From Methanobacterium bryantii (GTDB lineage Archaea > Methanobacteriota > Methanobacteria > Methanobacteriales > Methanobacteriaceae), in NCBI RefSeq assembly GCF_002287175.1, contig NZ_LMVM01000037.1, forward strand, positions 1 to 64,000: a DNA stretch of 64,000 bases, given 5' to 3'. A program made the translations under genes and the position numbers. This document shows, one piece after another, positions 26,173 to 35,314 of the stretch (positions are counted from its first letter, which is position 1; each line of letters starts with the position of its first letter). Below the pieces are notes generated by a model. It did no database searches. It worked only from the letters and a program-made list of their open reading frames with translations, and was not told the DNA's origin.

Positions 26173-28434
26173 TTACTCAATAGGTTCTGTTGCTTCCTGG
26201 TATATTCGGTTTATTATGGCACTTAAATCTCCGGAATAGATGTACTCATATCCATTATTCAATAGATACTGATCTGGATTTGCTAACCCTGTAAAGCTTG
26301 GGGGGTCAAAATCATCGTCTTTTGACCTGGGCAGCCATGCTAAATTAGTTATATCTGTAGCGTATGGTGCCAACCAGACACTGAATACTTTTTTAGCTCC
26401 GACTAATACTTTATAATAATTCTGTCCCATTTCATATATGGTACCTGCACATGCTCCTCCGTATATGTCTACTATTAGTGCATTTGCAGGGACGGTACTA
26501 TTTTGAAGCACGCTGTAATGGCTGTTTGGACCTAATCCCCAGTTTACTGCAGTTAATCCTAATGCTTCTAAAGCATTGATGATTGTATTTATCCGGTTAG
26601 TATCAGTTACTGTGTTTATGATGTTATCACTGGTTATATACACGGGTCTTGCTTCTATAACTGGAGTAAGGGCTGTCCATGCCTTTACATCAACATAATT
26701 TGGTAGTCCACTGGTGATACTGTAGAAATCCAGTATCTTCGAGTACATGTAAACAAGTGATTCATACTGAATATTTCCAAGGGAACTTGATGCATAGTTT
26801 GGTGCGGCGTTGTTTGCATCTATAAATGATTTAATTCTCTGTGCGATGTTTAGATATTCTGTTTTTGTTATTGACCCTGTTACAAGGTCACCTGTTGGAT
26901 TATCTGGTGAACTTATGTTTTTAAATGTTAAATGCGTTTTACTTCCATTGTTTAGCTGTAGGACGTTTGTAACCATCAAGTTCAATAGATCTTCAATCGA
27001 AACTTGGGTTGTACCAATTGTCACATAGGCTGGAAGTTTGCTGTTAGTCTCTATATATGCTCTGAGACTTGCTGCAGCATTTTGAATCTGCTCTGAAGTG
27101 AAGGTAATTGGAGCTGAATTTTTGAAGAAAGCCTCTGTTATCTTACCGTATCTGAATAATGCATATCCAGATGCGCCATTTTTTACAGCTGAGTTTATAT
27201 CGTTTTGCAATTCATTTACAGGTATTGCAGTTTGGTTGTTTGCTGAACGGTAAGCTTGAAGGCCAGCTACAACTGGAGTTCCATTGGACTGACTGACTAT
27301 ATATGCTATCGAACTACCTATCCAGCTGGTACCATTTTTACCGCCGCTGCTGGTGCCTGTTGAACTGTTGTATCCGAAATTACCTTTATAAACCAGTGGA
27401 ACCATGAAATCAAGATATTTTGCAAGTTGAGTGTAATTCTGTCCATAGTAATATGCATTCATTTTCCCCTCAGGCATTAAATCTGCTGAAACTGCTACTG
27501 ATGAATTAATTGATTTTACTGAATTGTAAATACTCTTAACGAAAGAGGTAATGATCTGCGAGCTGTTCGTGTACTTGTAAGCTGTTCCGGGATAACGTAA
27601 GTAATCAAGGTTGATACCATCTATTCCACAGTTTTTAACCATGTTAGTGGTGGCATTTAGAACCTTGGTATTATAAGTGGTATTTAAGCCTGTTTTCTTT
27701 TGGGTGGTTGTGACATTTTTATACGTTGTTTTGGTTTTCCAGACATATTTCCATTTGTAGTACCAGTGCCCCCTGTATTTGTACCATGATTTGTACCAGT
27801 ATTTATAATGAGTCTTTACTGGAACTTTTTTGGTCACTTTTACAGTGTATGTGTAAGTTGTCCCTGCAGGGTTGATCCATTTACTGTTTGCATCTAAAAA
27901 GCATGTTACCCATGCATTTATCCGTACTCCACTGTTTTTGAACATGGATACAATATTTTTCAGGGTGTTCTGGTAAGTGCTGGAATAAATATTACATTTA
28001 ACGAATATATCTGTAATTCCGGTGTTTTTAATTTTAGTTATATTTAAATTAGCTGCGTATTCAGCGTTTAGCCAAATTGCGCTAATATTTTTATATTTAG
28101 CTCCTGTGGTGTCTGTAGAATTTTTGACGCTTGTCACGCTAAAGCTTTTAAGAGTTAATCCGCTGTTTTGGCTGGAACTTGTTGGATTTTGAGTCATTGA
28201 TTGGTTTGTTACTGTAGTGTTATTAACAGGTTCTGTTACATTTTTTTGTGTAGATCCTGTTGTATTTTGAATCGTCACGTTAGATTGTGCATCTGTTGTG
28301 TTGTTAAGAACAAGGTTTGTGTCATCGCAGTTAGGTGGTATCTGTGAATTTTCTGTGGTGGCGTATATGGTATTTACATTAAAGAGTGCTCCGCATGTAA
28401 TAATGAGCACTAAAAGCAACGAAAGTCGCTTCAT
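26173..28434 (-). CDS. Secreted GHL10-like protein with pseudomurein-binding repeats
   Basis: A 753-residue secreted protein. The frame opens 10 codons earlier, but GGGAGG precedes the ATG at 28434, which begins a signal peptide (MKRLSLLLVLIITCGALF). A sequon-rich linker leads to a TIM-barrel-type domain like putative glycoside hydrolases of the GHL10 class: SAIWLNAEYAANLNITKI, then CGIDGINLDYLRYPG and DFMVPLVYKGNFGY. Near residues 200-240 a K/Y/W-rich insert interrupts it. Next come two pseudomurein-binding repeats (TFTSEQIQNAAASLRAYIET, LPAYVTIGTTQVSIEDLLNL and YLNIAQRIKSFI, LPNYVDVKAW). The C-terminal 170 residues are a domain seen with such repeats in this order. It should bind the cell wall and act on wall glycan or a surface polysaccharide. 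Confidence 0.83.
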   Translation of the reverse strand: MKRLSLLLVLIITCGALFNVNTIYATTENSQIPPNCDDTNLVLNNTTDAQSNVTIQNTTGSTQKNVTEPVNNTTVTNQSMTQNPTSSSQNSGLTLKSFSVTSVKNSTDTTGAKYKNISAIWLNAEYAANLNITKIKNTGITDIFVKCNIYSSTYQNTLKNIVSMFKNSGVRINAWVTCFLDANSKWINPAGTTYTYTVKVTKKVPVKTHYKYWYKSWYKYRGHWYYKWKYVWKTKTTYKNVTTTQKKTGLNTTYNTKVLNATTNMVKNCGIDGINLDYLRYPGTAYKYTNSSQIITSFVKSIYNSVKSINSSVAVSADLMPEGKMNAYYYGQNYTQLAKYLDFMVPLVYKGNFGYNSSTGTSSGGKNGTSWIGSSIAYIVSQSNGTPVVAGLQAYRSANNQTAIPVNELQNDINSAVKNGASGYALFRYGKITEAFFKNSAPITFTSEQIQNAAASLRAYIETNSKLPAYVTIGTTQVSIEDLLNLMVTNVLQLNNGSKTHLTFKNISSPDNPTGDLVTGSITKTEYLNIAQRIKSFIDANNAAPNYASSSLGNIQYESLVYMYSKILDFYSITSGLPNYVDVKAWTALTPVIEARPVYITSDNIINTVTDTNRINTIINALEALGLTAVNWGLGPNSHYSVLQNSTVPANALIVDIYGGACAGTIYEMGQNYYKVLVGAKKVFSVWLAPYATDITNLAWLPRSKDDDFDPPSFTGLANPDQYLLNNGYEYIYSGDLSAIINRIYQEATEPIE

Positions 28435-28694
28435 TATACTGCCTCCCATTTTTTCAGATGTCATATTAACACCAGTTTGGAGTTATTGACACGTGATTAT
28501 GGTCTTTTTGAGCATATATTTTTTTTGATTTAATTTTTTCATGAAAACATAATTATTATACGTTTTTTTGAATTTAAAGAGGTATAAAAGCGAATTAAAA
28601 CTGGGAATTAGTGAAATATTAATCTTTTTTGTACTGCAATTTTTATAAAATTTTATTAAATTATTTAAGATGAAAAATTATTTTTTCAGGGCAT

Positions 28695-28880
28695 CTTTAT
28701 ATGGGCTATGCAGTCCTGGTTTAATCCATCATTTTTATTAACTGTAAATTGCTCCAAGTTCGTGATGGACGTTAATTTATTTCATTTATCTGTTTGAAAG
28801 TAATAATTTTCAAATCAAGATGTTTAAATTAATTTTTGTGCTGCCTTTCAGATTCACTGCTCAGGGGGCAGTTTTTATTA
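28695..28880 (+). ncRNA. Candidate small RNA with its own promoter and terminator
   Basis: ctttatatgg (28695-28704) looks like a TATA box. About 25 bases on, tccatca (28725-28731) pairs with tgatgga (28763-28769). At 28856 actgc-tcagggg-gcagt is followed by a T-run, a terminator-like hairpin. Together they would give a transcript of about 155 bases with no open frame. Pieces are individually weak; only their order supports the call. Confidence 0.25.
28856..28880 (+). terminator. Hairpin with T-run
   Basis: actgc (28856-28860) pairs with gcagt (28868-28872), with a 7-base loop, then tttt. A second pairing ctgcc/ggcag (28841-28845, 28867-28871) is also possible. Confidence 0.4.
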
Positions 28881-29290
28881 TTAATTTGCAGGTTGTGGTA
28901 GTTGTACTATTATGTTGGTAGTTTGGAATACTGGTCTTCTTAATGCGTTTTTAAGTTTATATCTGACAGAAAATCTTTTATATTAGAATCATTCCTAATA
29001 TTACATAATGTTATTATGAGCCACTATTACAAATTCCATATTAAGTTTGGAATACCAATTTACATCGATATGGCGGAGGAGTCAAATAATATTCAAAATA
29101 CATGATTTAAAATTAGGATACACGCAAGTATATGAAATCCTTAATCTTAATAAGATGGTTTTAGTTTGATTAAGAACTCCAGCATCCAGTTAATATTTAT
29201 ATTATGTCCTAATTGGGCATATGCTCTAGATTCAGTTGTGAAATTTAAGCTTATTGGAAAATAAGGAATATAAATGGAGGACTGGTAAAT

Positions 29291-29710
29291 ATGGAGAGTA
29301 AAGAGGGTATAAAAAATAAAGGAAATTTGGAGCCTAACATGGAATCTAATATTGTTAAATTAATAGATTCTAAGTTAAATGAAGTAAGAGCTTTAAAAGA
29401 ATTGTTGGAAAAATCAGACAAACTGCAGGAATTATATGGCCCGGCACTTAGATTAGAAGGTGGGGTTAGTTTAATGGGTAACCACAGGTTTAAAACCGCT
29501 AGGCTGTTTAACCCTAAATGTCCTGAAGTAATGGAATTGGAAAAGCTGGAAAAACTGCTTGTAAACTTTAAAACCGATTATGAAGAACTTTCAGGCAGTA
29601 TATCAAAATCCCTTGTAGAATACAACAATCGAAATAAAAAAGCATTTGAGGTATTTAAAGTTAAAAATGAGCAGTTGATTAATAAGATAGATTTGCTTAC
29701 TTTAGAATAA
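29291..29710 (+). CDS. Coiled-coil hypothetical protein
   Basis: A 139-residue soluble protein dominated by heptad-like helices (IDSKLNEVRALKELLEK, then ELEKLEKLLVNFKTDYEEL, then KNEQLINKIDLLTLE) with a central glycine-rich break (GPALRLEGGVSLMGNHR). No family recognised. GGAGG precedes the ATG at 29291 by about 10 bases. It converges with the serine protease gene; two copies of a T-rich repeat separate them. Confidence 0.6.
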   Translation: MESKEGIKNKGNLEPNMESNIVKLIDSKLNEVRALKELLEKSDKLQELYGPALRLEGGVSLMGNHRFKTARLFNPKCPEVMELEKLEKLLVNFKTDYEELSGSISKSLVEYNNRNKKAFEVFKVKNEQLINKIDLLTLE

Positions 29711-29752
29711 TTTTTTAGTAGATCTACTTAGGAATTTTTTTAGTAGATCTAC
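29711..29752. repeat. Two tandem copies of a T-run plus palindrome
   Basis: ttttttagtagatctac occurs twice, at 29711-29727 and 29736-29752, 8 bases apart. Each includes the 10-bp palindrome gtagatctac and a T-run. It is between convergent genes, so it may act as a double terminator. Confidence 0.5.
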
Positions 29753-29762
29753 AGGTATCATA

Positions 29763-30779
29763 TTATGTGATGTCTATGGGAACTTCGTTTTCTCTACATA
29801 TCTGTATTATGTAGTTTGAGGATAAAAATAAGCCATATCTTGATTTTATTTGTTGTACAAAACTTCCCTTTGACTGCACTCCATATATTAAAATACCTAT
29901 TACTTCATTTTTACTATTTAAAACCGGACCTCCGCTATAGCCAGGGAACGTAGATGCATTTGTTTTGTAGTAAAGTATATCGTGTGAATTACGTACTCCT
30001 GATATGAGGCTGCCTGTGGTTGTGGAGGGGTTTACTGATAACTGGGATTGTGTCACATTGCTGTCTGCAGGATAACCGTATATGCGGATGTTTTCTCCAT
30101 TCTTTGGATCATGGGAACTGATTTTTAATGCAGGTAAATTGCTGCCTGCGGGGTTAACTTTCAGGAGGGCAACATCATTATCGCTGCCTGAATTTCCAAC
30201 ATCAACCAGCTGCGCATTTAGTGGTTTAATTCCTGTAGAAGATGGAAATTTAACTTTAATGACCTGCTTATAGTATTTTGCACTAATTAAATTGTTTTGA
30301 ATCAACAGATCTGTAGTTGCACGTGTATTGGCGCTTAAATTACTTTGACTGATCATATCATTTCCAGATAATTCTGCGCCTAACTGGGGGTTATAATTTG
30401 ATAAATAGGTAGATACTGCTGCCTGCTCCACATATGTCTTGATGTCATCATCACTCATTGTTTTAAGTACATTGATAGTATTAGACTCGGGATCACCTAT
30501 AACATGAAATGCAGTTATGATATATCCATTTTTACTTACAATAACTCCGGAACCAGTTTCTAAGGGATAAAAACTAATATTAAACCATACTGTTTTGTTA
30601 AGTGATGGATCAGTTATAGTTACTATGCCGGAAACTCCATTTTCAACATAAACTGTTGAACTGGCTGATTTAGAAGAAAAGTAATTTAAAGGATTATTAT
30701 CTATAAAAAATGTTTCATAAGTTACAAATACTGCCAGCAAGATAAGTATTAAGGTTAATGTATTTTTCAACAGCTTCAC
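29763..30779 (-). CDS. Membrane-anchored trypsin-like serine protease, HtrA-type
   Basis: A 338-residue protease of the S1C/HtrA type. An N-terminal hydrophobic segment (about 8-26) anchors it. The triad is complete: H92 in GYIITAFHVIG, D202 in SDNDVALLKV and S282 in FPGYSGGPVL, with an oxyanion glycine before the serine. About 105 residues lie between H and D, longer than in many S1C proteases. No PDZ domain follows. Start is GTG with GGTGG 8 bases upstream, and that site lies in the 6-bp inverted repeat aatggt-cc-accatt. It probably degrades or processes damaged outside proteins. Confidence 0.87.
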   Translation of the reverse strand: MKLLKNTLTLILILLAVFVTYETFFIDNNPLNYFSSKSASSTVYVENGVSGIVTITDPSLNKTVWFNISFYPLETGSGVIVSKNGYIITAFHVIGDPESNTINVLKTMSDDDIKTYVEQAAVSTYLSNYNPQLGAELSGNDMISQSNLSANTRATTDLLIQNNLISAKYYKQVIKVKFPSSTGIKPLNAQLVDVGNSGSDNDVALLKVNPAGSNLPALKISSHDPKNGENIRIYGYPADSNVTQSQLSVNPSTTTGSLISGVRNSHDILYYKTNASTFPGYSGGPVLNSKNEVIGILIYGVQSKGSFVQQIKSRYGLFLSSNYIIQICRENEVPIDIT

Positions 30780-30989
30780 TTAATGGTCCACCATTACATT
30801 AAAAATTATTAAATTATTTAATTTAAGTAATAACTATGCTCTAACTTTTATTTATATTTTTACCAATTTCAAACGGGATCACTATCTAACTTGCTGTTTT
30901 TTGTACATTTTGAACGTTAATTAAATAACAGTAAATCAATTTTTAAAAATCTCTAAATTTATATCCAATTAAAAACAAAACAATAATAC

Positions 30990-31163
30990 ATGGATATAAT
31001 ATCTACATTAGTTAATGCAATAATGGGCTTTGTAAATGCAGTTATTAATGCAATACTCATTATAGGAGTCGCATTGATATGGGGCATTATTATTGCAATT
31101 GTAATTGGTGTAATAATATTTTTAATTTTAAAGGCCAGAGAGCGTGCAAAAAGAGAAAGATAG
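30990..31163 (+). CDS. Small membrane protein, 57 residues
   Basis: A 57-residue protein with two adjacent hydrophobic segments (IISTLVNAIMGFVNAVINAI and LIIGVALIWGIIIAIVIGVI) and a basic tail LKARERAKRER. A TATA-like tttatatcc lies about 30 bases before the ATG, which suggests a leaderless message. It reads as a hairpin of two helices or one long helix, with the tail in the cytoplasm. No family known; the regular I/V/A content is consistent with a real small protein. Confidence 0.55.
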   Translation: MDIISTLVNAIMGFVNAVINAILIIGVALIWGIIIAIVIGVIIFLILKARERAKRER

Positions 31164-31249
31164 GCATTAATGCTTTTATTTTAAGTAAGTAATATTTTGA
31201 TTAATTAGTAAAATGAGAATAAAATTAATTTAAAATAATAATTATTTGG

Positions 31250-31594
31250 TCATTTTATTTCAAATTCTAGTATTAGTTTAATCTCTTGCGGTTCGATATC
31301 TATATCTGCAGTGGGATAGGGCCCTTCGTTTGATTCCATATCAATTAATGTGAATTCATCATATATTTGCTTTCCATTACTTTCTATGGTTTTTATGGTG
31401 AATTTATCTCCTTTGCTGCTTTCAAAGAAATTTAGGGGCTTTTCTATATCTGAGCCTAGGACTCGTATAACAACTATAAGTTCAGTATCACTTATAAAAC
31501 GGAAATCCTTGACAAACTCTTCAGGTATGACTAAATCACTTATTTTCCCTTCTATTTCTCGACTAAAAGTTACAGGTACTAACACTTCTGCCAA
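31250..31594 (-). CDS. Hypothetical protein, acidic, strand-rich
   Basis: A 114-residue acidic protein starting MAEVLVPVTFSREIEGKIS with many strands and no motif I recognise. The start is TTG at 31594 with GAGGTGAT 6 bases before it. It may be a small beta-sandwich. No partner gene adjoins it. Confidence 0.6.
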   Translation of the reverse strand: MAEVLVPVTFSREIEGKISDLVIPEEFVKDFRFISDTELIVVIRVLGSDIEKPLNFFESSKGDKFTIKTIESNGKQIYDEFTLIDMESNEGPYPTADIDIEPQEIKLILEFEIK

Positions 31595-31761
31595 GCATAA
31601 TCACCTCATCTATTACTTTATCTTTTTTGGAACATAAATATTTACATTCTGTTATTAAATATCTTGGACATATTTTACCCCATGTATCATGATAAAGTGT
31701 TTTAAAGAGTTTAAAAGGAATAATTTACCCGATTAATTGTTATATGCGTAAAAAGAGTAAA

Positions 31762-32214
31762 TTAAGGTGCTCCTCCTGCACCACCCACGTTTTTCCCGGA
31801 TTTAGGGTCTATATTTATTTCTCCTACTCTTTTACCCTTCAATAAAACAGGAACAACATCTGTGCATTTTCCACCTATTTTGTATTTTTCAGGTTTACCT
31901 GCTACTGCATTAGGTTCTTTTATATATTTTCTAGCAATTAATTGAGATTTAGATGATTTGGCCTTGATTTTGGAAGTTGTATACTTTTTCGGGATTGATG
32001 ATTTAACATTGAGATCTGATTGATGTAAACCCCTGTTTGATATTTTATTTATTGAACTGATCTTGTGATTATTATTTGTTGGATTCCCTAAATTTGGCTG
32101 GTCTGTCCGTCCTAATGGGGAATTAGCAGATATTACTGGATAAACAGATACGGTAATGCTTGTAATGACTAATGCGCTAACTAAAAATAGTATTTTTCCT
32201 TTAATTGCAACCAC
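31762..32214 (-). CDS. Secreted basic protein ending GGAGGAP
   Basis: A 150-residue protein with a signal peptide (residues 1-30). The mature part is basic and serine/lysine-rich to about residue 95, then has a compact region GKPEKYKIGGKCTDVVPVLL and ends KNVGGAGGAP. A single cysteine lies in that region. I do not recognise the family. Start is GTG near a GGGG that overlaps it, so the exact start is uncertain. The tail could be a sorting or processing signal, or only a flexible end. Confidence 0.6.
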   Translation of the reverse strand: MVAIKGKILFLVSALVITSITVSVYPVISANSPLGRTDQPNLGNPTNNNHKISSINKISNRGLHQSDLNVKSSIPKKYTTSKIKAKSSKSQLIARKYIKEPNAVAGKPEKYKIGGKCTDVVPVLLKGKRVGEINIDPKSGKNVGGAGGAP

Positions 32215-32800
32215 CCCTACATAATTTCGTATCTTTTTTTATGTTTTTCATAACTAATAATAATTTCGCGTAAATGTAATTTAGATACAAAATTAATGGT
32301 GCTTAATGGGAGAACTATTATAATACTTTGTGCCATAATTAATATAATTAATCAGGTATAAATAAAACTAAGAAAAATGATCCTATTAATTTCCGGATAT
32401 ATGTCTATTAAATCAGCTGTTAATTTTGCAGGATTTAAATATCTTGAAATTATATTTTAAAGATGATTTAATCTAATTTTTAATATAAAATAATTAATAG
32501 TTACAAACTATATAAATAACATATTATTATTGTATTTTAAGATTTATGGCATGTTTTCAAGCGCATTTAATAGATTTATTTGTTTATTAAAATTAAAGGA
32601 ATTATCAAAGCTTATTTTGCACAAAGTGTTTATCATGTGAGTTGTTTAGCAATTATTTTATGATACAATGTGTTCAAAAATGATTTTAAACATAATTTAA
32701 GTTAGTAGGCACATATAAAAATTATATGCTCTATAAATATTAATAAAGGGCATTAAATAAATATGGCGGTAAATCAGCGATTTAATAGGGATGTATAACC
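32215..32800. other. AT-rich divergent intergenic region
   Basis: About 590 bases between divergent genes. AT-rich, with TATA-like runs near 32510 and 32735. cacaaagtgttt at 32620-32631 is an incomplete echo of the palindromes at 19431 and 21496. No gene seen. Confidence 0.4.
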
Positions 32801-33499
32801 ATGAGTTCTATCTCAGATCTGGAAAAAATGAGGGATAAAAAGGATGTAAATGGCCTCATAAATGCATTAAATGATAATGACAAACGAATTCGAGAAAAAA
32901 CAGCATATCTTCTTGGAGATATAGATGCAAAGGAAGCAGTTGAACCTTTAATTAATCTCTTGAACGATGAGTACTGGCCTATTCGTAAAGCTGCAGTTGT
33001 ATCTCTGGGCACGATTGAGGATAAAAATGCTGTTGAACCTTTAATCAGTGTTTTAAAGGATGAACACTGGCATGTTCGTGAAACTGCAGTATGGGCTCTC
33101 GGTGCAATTGGTGACAGGCGGGCAGTTGAACCAATCATTAATGCATTAAATGATGGGTCTTTAAATGTTAAATGTGAAGTGGTGGATGCACTTGGAAATT
33201 TGGGTGATGATCGCGCTCTTGAACCGTTAAAAGAAATTTTAAAAGAAAATGATTACATTTTAAGATCCTGTGCTGTGCTGTCATTGGGTAAAATTGGTGA
33301 TACATCTGTGGAGTACCTGATTAGTTCCATTGAAGATGAAAGTTATCTTGTCAGGGTAAATGCGGTAAATGCCCTTGGAACTATAGGAGATAAAAAAGCA
33401 CTTCCATATCTTAAAGGAGCTTTAGAATCTTCAAATGGAGAATCTCATGAATTTGAATCTGCTTTGAAAAGAGCAATAAATAAAATCACTTCAAAGTGA
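32801..33499 (+). CDS. HEAT-repeat protein
   Basis: A 232-residue protein built from about seven HEAT/PBS-lyase-type repeats of 31 residues. The recurring unit has DxxAVEPLIxxLxDExWxVRxxAVxALGxIGD: for example KEAVEPLINLLNDEYWPIRK and NAVEPLISVLKDEHWHVRE. These alpha-solenoids are protein-interaction scaffolds; in Archaea they bind other proteins or cofactors. It is cytoplasmic and starts with ATG after GGGATG. No partner is next to it. Confidence 0.9.
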   Translation: MSSISDLEKMRDKKDVNGLINALNDNDKRIREKTAYLLGDIDAKEAVEPLINLLNDEYWPIRKAAVVSLGTIEDKNAVEPLISVLKDEHWHVRETAVWALGAIGDRRAVEPIINALNDGSLNVKCEVVDALGNLGDDRALEPLKEILKENDYILRSCAVLSLGKIGDTSVEYLISSIEDESYLVRVNAVNALGTIGDKKALPYLKGALESSNGESHEFESALKRAINKITSK

Positions 33500-33704
33500 T
33501 TTAATTTTAATTTAAACTTTTAAATTACTGGATGAATATATCTTATTTTAAATTTAATATTATAATAACTATTTTTATGTTAATCTTCCTTTAAATCATT
33601 AAACAGTTCTCTATTTGCTTTTATAATTATATTTTTATATGTTGAAAACGTAATATTAGTTTTAAAATGGTTTTTACCTTTTTTTAATAATTTGAGGATG
33701 TTTA

Positions 33705-34460
33705 ATGATAATTAAGTTAGATGAAAATCCGGGGACAGAGGAAGTCTTTGATTTTATAAACGAAGCAATTTCTAAAAGGGCATTTATAATAATAGTGGCC
33801 TGCTGCAGGATAAAATACAGGGGCAGGGCTACAAGCAGGTTAGGATCTGGAGACAGGACAATAATTATCAAAACTGATGGTTCATTTTTAGTCCATCAAG
33901 ATTATAATCTGGAACCTGTTAACTGGCAGCCCCCTAACTGTAAATTCAAGACAAGAATGGAAAACGGCAGAGTTTACCTCTGTGGGGTAAGGAGAAATCC
34001 ACCTGAGTCTCTTGAAGTTGAGATATGTAAAACACATATGATATCGTATCATATTGGTAAAGACATTAAAAAGCTTGAACTGGCAGGTTACGAAGAAGAT
34101 ATGCGTGCCATGATAATGGAAAGCCCAGAACTTATTGAAAAAGGATTCAGGCCCACTTCTAAGGAATATCCGGTATCTACTGGGTTTATAGATATATTGG
34201 GTAAGGATAAAAACGGCAGTTTAATGGTATTGGAACTTAAAAGCAGGCAGGCAGGTATCAATGCGGTTAAGCAGTTAAAAAAATATTTTGAAGACTTCAC
34301 GGACCATAAAGATTTTGTTAGAGGTCTTTTGGTAGCTCCATCTATAACTGAAGACGCTCAGGAACTTCTTGAAAAGTATCAACTTGAATTTAAGGCACTT
34401 GAACCGCCTAAGGAACTTAAAAGTGCCAAAAGTGTCACGCTGGACTTTTTCAACAAGTAA
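33705..34460 (+). CDS. nucS: Endonuclease NucS (EndoMS)
   Basis: A 251-residue NucS/EndoMS, the archaeal nuclease that cleaves branched, single-stranded or mismatched DNA and works with PCNA. The N-terminal half is the DNA-binding and dimer domain. The RecB-like PD-(D/E)XK catalytic domain has E130 in YEEDMRAM, D163 in GFIDILG and E177-x-K179 in LMVLELKSRQAG, and Q190 further on. The C-terminal hydrophobic DFFNK resembles a PCNA-interacting end. GAGGATG before the ATG is the ribosome binding site. It starts a lone transcript converging with the membrane pair. Confidence 0.92.
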   Translation: MIIKLDENPGTEEVFDFINEAISKRAFIIIVACCRIKYRGRATSRLGSGDRTIIIKTDGSFLVHQDYNLEPVNWQPPNCKFKTRMENGRVYLCGVRRNPPESLEVEICKTHMISYHIGKDIKKLELAGYEEDMRAMIMESPELIEKGFRPTSKEYPVSTGFIDILGKDKNGSLMVLELKSRQAGINAVKQLKKYFEDFTDHKDFVRGLLVAPSITEDAQELLEKYQLEFKALEPPKELKSAKSVTLDFFNK

Positions 34461-34501
34461 TCGGGGGCAGATTGGAAAATGAAGGATAGAGGTAAAGTCC
34501 T

Positions 34502-35314
34502 TTATTTGGACGTGCCTCTAATTTTTGATTTATTTTTATTTAAACTCGATTTGAAGGGGAACAGTACTTTAAACATGTTTTTAAATGGTTTTCTGTATAT
34601 GTGGAAGTGAATCAGGGTGACTATAATCATCAGGAGTGATAATTCTACGTGCCAGTAATCCAGGCCTTGTCTGTAAACCAGGCCAATACCTAAATTTATC
34701 ATATAGATTAGCAGCACTCCTGTGATGCCGGATCCCAAGAAACCTCCCATTAACAGCAAGTTCCACAACCTTTTATGTTTTTGAGGTTTTAGAATGCCTT
34801 TACTGAAAAGGTAATGTGTAAATAGGTACGCGCCTATAATTAAAAGACTTACGGGAATTATGTGGTAGTCATTGCCGGTATTTAATGAATCACCAGTCCC
34901 TGAACTGGGATCGTGAACTGTAGTGGTGCTTGCATTTGTCTGGTCTGAAGTTCCATCTTGAATGTGCCCTCCATGATATCCATCACTGGATGTGCTATTT
35001 TGAGTGTCTATATCTGTATTTGAGTCTGTAGTCTGAGTACTAGAATCTGTAGTTTGAGTGCTTGCAGTGGCAGCGGCCTGTGAAAGATCGCAGATACCGT
35101 CTCCAGTACTGTCAGTGTAGAGATGGCACTGTCCGGGATAAGGATCGTTTGTTAAGCCGTACGGACAGCTTCCTGCACAAACTCCGGACATGGCTGATGC
35201 TGCAATTACAGGCACAGTTGCTGCAGCCCCAATCATTTTCTGTTTTTGAGGGGAAATATTTTGGTTTACTGCATTTTTTAAGTCAGCTAACTTACTTTTA
35301 ATTTTATCTTTCAA
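34502..35314 (-). CDS. DUF4405-like membrane protein with cysteine-rich N-terminus
   Basis: A 270-residue membrane protein. The first 80 residues hold four cysteines (C46, C50, C63, C75) in VCAGSCPYG and GDGICDLS, an arrangement I know from several anaerobe redox proteins that bind a cluster or metal. A serine/threonine-rich stretch follows (80-145). The C-terminal part has about four helices, with YHIIPVSLLIIGAYLFTHYL and YWHVELSLLMIIVTLIHFHIY. These histidines could ligate haem b. It overlaps the preceding gene by 4 bases. It may shuttle electrons at the membrane. Confidence 0.65.
   Translation of the reverse strand: MKDKIKSKLADLKNAVNQNISPQKQKMIGAAATVPVIAASAMSGVCAGSCPYGLTNDPYPGQCHLYTDSTGDGICDLSQAAATASTQTTDSSTQTTDSNTDIDTQNSTSSDGYHGGHIQDGTSDQTNASTTTVHDPSSGTGDSLNTGNDYHIIPVSLLIIGAYLFTHYLFSKGILKPQKHKRLWNLLLMGGFLGSGITGVLLIYMINLGIGLVYRQGLDYWHVELSLLMIIVTLIHFHIYRKPFKNMFKVLFPFKSSLNKNKSKIRGTSK

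Larger units (their letters stand above)
28435..29290. other. Long intergenic region with candidate RNA gene
   Basis: About 850 bases between divergent genes. Contains a candidate structured RNA (28695-28880, separate entry). A 29-codon frame at 29016-29105 encodes no recognisable protein. The rest is AT-rich promoter-like sequence. Confidence 0.45.

Noticed and set aside
29016..29105. 29-codon frame before the coiled-coil gene
   Set aside because: No ribosome binding site, no motif, and AT-rich codon use like the surrounding gap.
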